From NCBI RefSeq assembly GCF_000355805.1, contig NZ_CM001837.1, positions 2,841,868 to 2,905,867 on the forward strand: DNA of 64,000 nucleotides. The letters are read 5' to 3'. How positions within the stretch are numbered: the stretch's first letter is position 1; each line of letters opens with the position of its first letter. Shown here piece by piece: positions 60,727 through 64,000 of the stretch. Both the position numbers and the translations under genes were made by a program. The stretch comes from Dokdonia sp. PRO95 (GTDB taxonomy: Bacteria > Bacteroidota > Bacteroidia > Flavobacteriales > Flavobacteriaceae). The notes below the pieces were generated by a model, which did not search any database, was not told the DNA's origin, and saw only the letters and a program-made list of their open reading frames with translations.

Positions 60727-60821
60727 TTAAAATACTATGCACACATAGTTAATGTATTGGTAAATAGATGTTTGTATTTCTATTTATTAGTATATTCAAT
60801 GTTCAAGTCCCCTACAAACTT

Positions 60822-61208
60822 ATGACAGAACCAATAGAACACCACCTTAGCTTATCATTCGGAGAGTTAACTATCTATAATGATTATGTTTACACTGTAA
60901 TGAACGAAGGAATTACAGTACAGCCTAATTTTAATGATATTCTACTAGCAATTGCAGAGATATATTATAGCAATAAAGAGTTTGTATATATAACCCACAG
61001 AATAAACTCCTACTCTATTGATCCCATTATCTATCTAGAAACATCAAAAATTGAAAACCTTAAAGGGTTTATAGCTGTTTGTCCAAACAAAAGCCTTATA
61101 GAATCATTTAGAGTTGAAAAATTGTTTTTTAAAAAACCTTTTGCTGTGTATCAAACACTTGATGAAGCCTTAGATTATAAGGAGGTATTGCTTTCTGGTA
61201 AGCAATGA
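60822..61208 (+). CDS. Small conserved protein, STAS/SpoIIAA-like, first of a tandem pair
   Basis: The frame opens at 60768, but the first 18 residues look unlike the family, and the ATG at 60822 (MTEPIEHHLSLSFG) gives about 128 residues. The protein is soluble, with alternating strands and helices in the size range of STAS or SpoIIAA-like domains. The best block is FVYITHRINSYSIDPIIYLE. The following gene encodes a clear paralogue and overlaps by four bases. The STAS-like assignment is tentative and the function is unknown; such proteins may be small regulators or ligand binders. The upstream region after the clpC terminator has no clean promoter. Confidence 0.7.
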   Translation: MTEPIEHHLSLSFGELTIYNDYVYTVMNEGITVQPNFNDILLAIAEIYYSNKEFVYITHRINSYSIDPIIYLETSKIENLKGFIAVCPNKSLIESFRVEKLFFKKPFAVYQTLDEALDYKEVLLSGKQ

Positions 61209-61654
61209 TTTTTTTTTGCGACAAACACTTTTATCTTCTTAAAAAAAGAAGGAGTTTTGCAGCCAATTTAATCCCCTACACCCACTTGAAAAATATTAAA
61301 GAATTTGACTTTGGAAAAATCCAAATCGAACAGAATTTTGTCATTGGTACCATGAAAGAAGGTTCTCATGTTGATAGAGCATCTAACCAGTTACTATTAT
61401 CATTTTGCAAAGACTATTTTAATGATGAGCCTTTTGGTTATATCTCACACAGGCTCAATTCATACTCCGTAGATCCTACTGTGTATATGGATGCTGGAAG
61501 TCATCCCGGACTCAAAGCTATTGCTGTTGTATTTGATAATCCACTCATTAAATCTAATGTAGTACTAGAAAAACAATTTTTTAATCAACCCTTTGAGTCT
61601 TTCAATTCTGTTGATGAAGCAAAAAAATGGTTATCAGAGTTACTCATAAAATAA
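61205..61654 (+). CDS. Small conserved protein, STAS/SpoIIAA-like, second of a tandem pair
   Basis: This 149-residue paralogue of the preceding protein starts with the overlapping ATGA at 61205, suggesting translational coupling. FGYISHRLNSYSVDPTVYMD matches FVYITHRINSYSIDPIIYLE of its neighbour, and the flanking strands (FGKIQIEQNFVIGTMKEG against FGELTIYNDYVYTVMNEG) also align. The N-terminal 25 residues (MIFFCDKHFYLLKKRRSFAA) are probably not part of the domain, so an internal start is possible. Function unknown. A perfect 18-base-pair hairpin follows the gene. Confidence 0.7.
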   Translation: MIFFCDKHFYLLKKRRSFAANLIPYTHLKNIKEFDFGKIQIEQNFVIGTMKEGSHVDRASNQLLLSFCKDYFNDEPFGYISHRLNSYSVDPTVYMDAGSHPGLKAIAVVFDNPLIKSNVVLEKQFFNQPFESFNSVDEAKKWLSELLIK

Positions 61655-61740
61655 AATTTTACACGATGATATCATTGAGCGTTATAGTGAAGTAGCGTAC
61701 GTTTACAAACCATTAATAAAAACAATTTTTGAATTAAAAA

Positions 61741-61778
61741 ATAAAGCCTTCAATTTTATCTAAAATTGAAGGCTTTAT
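61741..61778. terminator. Bidirectional terminator between the tandem pair and the SDR gene
   Basis: A perfect 18-base-pair inverted repeat, 61741-61758 with 61761-61778, with a 2-base centre (in practice a longer loop). A/T-rich ends serve the convergent genes. Confidence 0.85.
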
Positions 61779-61795
61779 ATAATATTCTAATACTA

Positions 61796-62512
61796 CTATT
61801 TAGTAGGTGGCTTAGATGGTCGCACCTCTATTTTACTAGGTAAAGTTCTTGGATGCATTTTAAGTAGATCGACGGTAATTTGGCCAAGATCTTCTGGCTG
61901 TATACGCCAGTCAGTCCCTTCCTCTGGTGATCTACCTCCAAAATGGCTACTTACAGAGCCTGGCATTATGGTACTCACTTTTACATTATCTTGTCTAAGA
62001 TCTAACATAAGCGCTTGCGAAAAGCCTGTCAAACCAAATTTACTCGCATTATAAGCTGTTCCTTTTTCAAAGAAATTTGTTCCTGCAAGACTAGAAATTG
62101 TAAAAATATAACCTTCTGATTTTTTAAGCGCTTCAAGAGAGGCTTTTACTGAGTAGAAAACTCCCGTTAGGTTCGTATCAATGGTCTCATCCCATTGTTT
62201 TATAGACATATCTGCAATACTCTCAAAATGCCCTAGACCTGCATTTGCAATGAGCACATCAATTTTCCCAAATTTATCTAGTACAGCTTTTACGGCATTT
62301 TGCTGGCTTTCATAATTTCTTACATCTGCTGCAATACCGAGTATGTAATTATCATTTTCAGTTAGTTCATGAGCTGCTTCTTTGGCACCTTTCTCATCTC
62401 TTCCTGTGATTGCAACCTTCATTCCTTGATGCAACAAGGCTTCGGCTATACCTCGCCCTATACCCTTAGTTCCACCAGTTATTAATGCAACTTTATCTTT
62501 TAATGATTCCAT
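61796..62512 (-). CDS. Short-chain dehydrogenase/reductase (SDR)
   Basis: This 238-residue NAD(P)-dependent oxidoreductase of the classical SDR type has the cofactor motif TGGTKGIG (residues 12-19), VLIANAGLG, and the catalytic Ser/Tyr/Lys in ISSLAGTNFFEKGTAYNASK. The substrate is unknown. The ATG at 62512 (MESLKDKVALITGG) is the natural start. An in-frame extension to 62557 would begin with MLSRKR encoded by a palindrome copy and is unlike the family. It is divergent from the phytase-like lipoprotein gene. Confidence 0.9.
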   Translation of the reverse strand: MESLKDKVALITGGTKGIGRGIAEALLHQGMKVAITGRDEKGAKEAAHELTENDNYILGIAADVRNYESQQNAVKAVLDKFGKIDVLIANAGLGHFESIADMSIKQWDETIDTNLTGVFYSVKASLEALKKSEGYIFTISSLAGTNFFEKGTAYNASKFGLTGFSQALMLDLRQDNVKVSTIMPGSVSSHFGGRSPEEGTDWRIQPEDLGQITVDLLKMHPRTLPSKIEVRPSKPPTK

Positions 62513-62540
62513 GATTACGTGTTTTTTATAAAGATAATCA

Positions 62541-62556
62541 CGCTTTCGCGAAAGCA
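62541..62556. repeat. Dispersed palindrome, copy 18 (CGCTTTCGCGAAAGCA)
   Basis: Located 29 bases upstream of the SDR start codon, in the divergent region. The core is exact and the last base deviates. Confidence 0.93.
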
Positions 62557-62624
62557 AACAAGAAATTTTCTTAAACTAAATCTAAAAAAGTGACACCTTT
62601 GTAAATAACATAACTCGTTCTCAA

Positions 62625-63728
62625 ATGGCTTTTAAACAAATCTATTCGCTTCTTATCATAACCCTCTTACTCTCTTGTAAATCTTCAAGCCTTCTTCAAA
62701 GTAAAACGCAAGAAATAAGACAGCTCGACTTTGTAAATGAAGTGATTATTCCTGCCGATGCTATGTATGAAGATATAGCTGTGGGTGGCCTATCTAGTAT
62801 CGATTATATGGATGGTAAGTGGTATATCATAAGTGACGATAGAAAAAATCCGCGATTTTATATTGCAGATATTAAGATTGAAAATGGCAAGTTACAATTA
62901 CCTGTTTTCACCTCGATGGTAAATTTTAAGGATACCTTAGGTATTGCTTTTAAAAGTGGGCTAGCTGATCCAGAATCACTGCGGGTAACTCCTTCTAATG
63001 ACATTATATGGTCAAGTGAAGGAAATATAAGCAAGGGTATTAATCCTTTTATAAGAACATCTAGTATGGATGGAGCTTTTAAAAATGCTATTGCGATTCC
63101 TTCTAGATATCTTGTTCAAAACGATATTGCTAGTGGCCCACATAACAATGGAGTTTTTGAAGCGCTCTCTAGAAATTACGATAACAAAGGTTTCTGGGTA
63201 ACTACAGAATTACCACTCAAACAAGATGGTATTGTACCTACTGCAAGTGACGCAAACTCTCCCGTACGTATTGCATATATAGATCATGAGCGTAAAACGT
63301 TTAAAAAAGAGTATGCATACATGCTAGATAAAGTAGCTAGAGAAGGTAAGCTTGAAGTAAACGGCGTGACTGAAATTTTGTCATACAACGAACACTCCTT
63401 TCTAGTTCTTGAACGATCTTATGCATCGGGGCATGATGATGGTGGAAATGATGTTAAGATTTACCAAGTTTCAACGAAAAATGCAACAGATGTAAACGAC
63501 CTAAATAGTCTTTCTAATTCATCTTACACCCCTGCGACCAAGAAACTTTTATTAGATTTTAGTAGCGTGCGTAGTCAGCTCACAGATGGTATTGTAGATA
63601 ATATTGAAGGAATGACTTTTGGTCCTAATTTTGAAAATGGAAATAGATCACTAGTCGTTATCTCTGATAATAATTTTAACTCCTTTGGAAAACAACTTAG
63701 TCAGATAATACTATTTGAAATTAAATAA
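62625..63728 (+). CDS. Lipoprotein with an esterase-like activity of phytase (phytase-like propeller) domain
   Basis: This 367-residue predicted lipoprotein has lipobox LLLSC (C18). Most of the mature part matches the 'esterase-like activity of phytase' family, a beta-propeller-type domain: VGGLSSIDYMDGKWYIISDD, then GLADPESLRVTPSNDIIWSS, SRNYDNKGFWVTTE and the end VDNIEGMTFGPNF...LVVISDNNFN. The substrate and the esterase activity are not established. CACCTTTG at 62594-62601 is a one-mismatch -7 element. It is divergent from the SDR gene and followed by the DUF3817 gene. Confidence 0.85.
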   Translation: MAFKQIYSLLIITLLLSCKSSSLLQSKTQEIRQLDFVNEVIIPADAMYEDIAVGGLSSIDYMDGKWYIISDDRKNPRFYIADIKIENGKLQLPVFTSMVNFKDTLGIAFKSGLADPESLRVTPSNDIIWSSEGNISKGINPFIRTSSMDGAFKNAIAIPSRYLVQNDIASGPHNNGVFEALSRNYDNKGFWVTTELPLKQDGIVPTASDANSPVRIAYIDHERKTFKKEYAYMLDKVAREGKLEVNGVTEILSYNEHSFLVLERSYASGHDDGGNDVKIYQVSTKNATDVNDLNSLSNSSYTPATKKLLLDFSSVRSQLTDGIVDNIEGMTFGPNFENGNRSLVVISDNNFNSFGKQLSQIILFEIK

Positions 63729-63791
63729 AAGTTACTCTTTGATGAGTAGGCTTGTTGCTATTTTGCCCTTATTTTTGTTGAAAAATATACG

Positions 63792-64000
63792 ATGCTTAAG
63801 ACCTTTAGAATTCTCAGTGTATTAGAAGGAATATCATTTTTATTAATCCTTTTTATCACCATGCCATTAAAGTATATATTTGATAATGGAGCACCTAATA
63901 AAGTTATTGGTATGGCTCATGGATTTCTATTTCTTGCCTATGTAGTAATGGCAATTATGATGAAATCTTATATGAAATGGAACAATAAAACAGTAGGAAT
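63792..64000 (+). CDS. DUF3817 family membrane protein, truncated by the window end
   Basis: The frame opens at the ATG at 63792 and runs past the window edge, leaving 69 codons. The sequence has MLKTFRILSVLEGISFLLIL, FITMPLKYIFDNGAPNKVIG and then MAHGFLFLAYVVMAIMM. The EG-SFL...MPLKY and G-AHG-LF pattern is that of DUF3817 (YdzA-like), small three-helix membrane proteins of unknown function. A TATTTTTG at 63770-63777 could be its -7 element, but then the leader is very short. Confidence 0.8.
   Translation, partial: MLKTFRILSVLEGISFLLILFITMPLKYIFDNGAPNKVIGMAHGFLFLAYVVMAIMMKSYMKWNNKTVG

Noticed and set aside
1371-62556. The palindrome as a CRISPR array or mobile element (REP, MITE)
   Set aside because: Copies are single, kilobases apart, only 16-24 bases long, and have no shared flanks, spacers or target-site duplications.
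62513-62557. N-terminal extension of the SDR beginning MLSRKR
   Set aside because: It is encoded partly by the palindrome. The ATG at 62512 lies at the normal distance from the TGGTKGIG motif.
1-64000. tRNA, rRNA, riboswitch or phage genes
   Set aside because: I looked for conserved tRNA arms, rRNA segments, known riboswitch cores and integrase or phage signatures, and saw none that I could support.

Overview
The window is an ordinary stretch of a low-GC chromosome from a member of the Flavobacteriaceae (Bacteroidota). The evidence is a short RpoD without region 1.1, a lipoprotein-type TamL next to TamB, a secreted protein with a C-terminal type IX secretion sorting domain, TAnnTTTG -7 promoter elements, no obvious Shine-Dalgarno sequences, and a single-chain branched-chain 2-oxoacid dehydrogenase E1. 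A marine Dokdonia-like genus is my guess and is not proven by the sequence. I see no rRNA, tRNA, CRISPR array, insertion sequence, integrase or prophage.

Layout. 1-1.2 kb: the end of a Crp/Fnr regulator and an acyl-CoA desaturase. 1.2-16.6 kb is almost entirely minus strand: msrA-like and mqo, an FAD amine oxidase-like enzyme, the tamB-tamL outer-membrane assembly pair, a fasciclin lipoprotein, a zinc alcohol dehydrogenase, a BrkB/YihY membrane protein and an Old Yellow Enzyme. 16.8-23 kb: an EF-hand protein, a DnaQ-exonuclease/GIY-YIG nuclease fusion, rRNA modification enzymes (RlmF and an RsuA-family pseudouridine synthase), a cold-shock protein and two convergent DoxX-like paralogues. 23-30.7 kb: an ABC exporter, rpoD, an ECF sigma module (sigma, membrane protein with internal repeat, Spy-like periplasmic protein), a BNR lipoprotein and an RNA m5C methyltransferase. 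30.8-44.2 kb: a T9SS cargo protein, purL, a long-chain acyl-CoA synthetase, a small membrane methyltransferase, uvrA and a LOG-family protein. 44.2-64 kb: an outer-membrane protein built from a degenerate M1-peptidase-like domain and a beta-barrel, the E1 fusion, a PgpH-like HD protein, thiolase, an NlpC/P60 peptidase, a TPR protein, gyrA, clpC, two tandem small paralogues, an SDR, an esterase-like phytase-domain lipoprotein and the start of a DUF3817 protein. Most transcription units end in clear hairpin-plus-T terminators, listed individually.

The most unusual signal is not a gene. The perfect palindrome CGCTTTCGCGAAAGCG, core TTTCGCGAAA, occurs 18 times with an exact core, where about 0.06 would be expected for a random 10-mer in 64 kb. 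At least six decayed copies are also present. Ten exact copies lie outside coding sequence, which is only about 8-9 percent of the window. Eight lie inside genes in all three reading frames and on genes of either strand. No two exact copies are closer than about 1.87 kb. In the best intergenic copies the symmetry extends into flanking GTTA/TAAC arms. This looks like a dispersed, highly iterated palindromic site for some chromosome-wide DNA-binding, methylation, uptake or segregation system that I cannot name.
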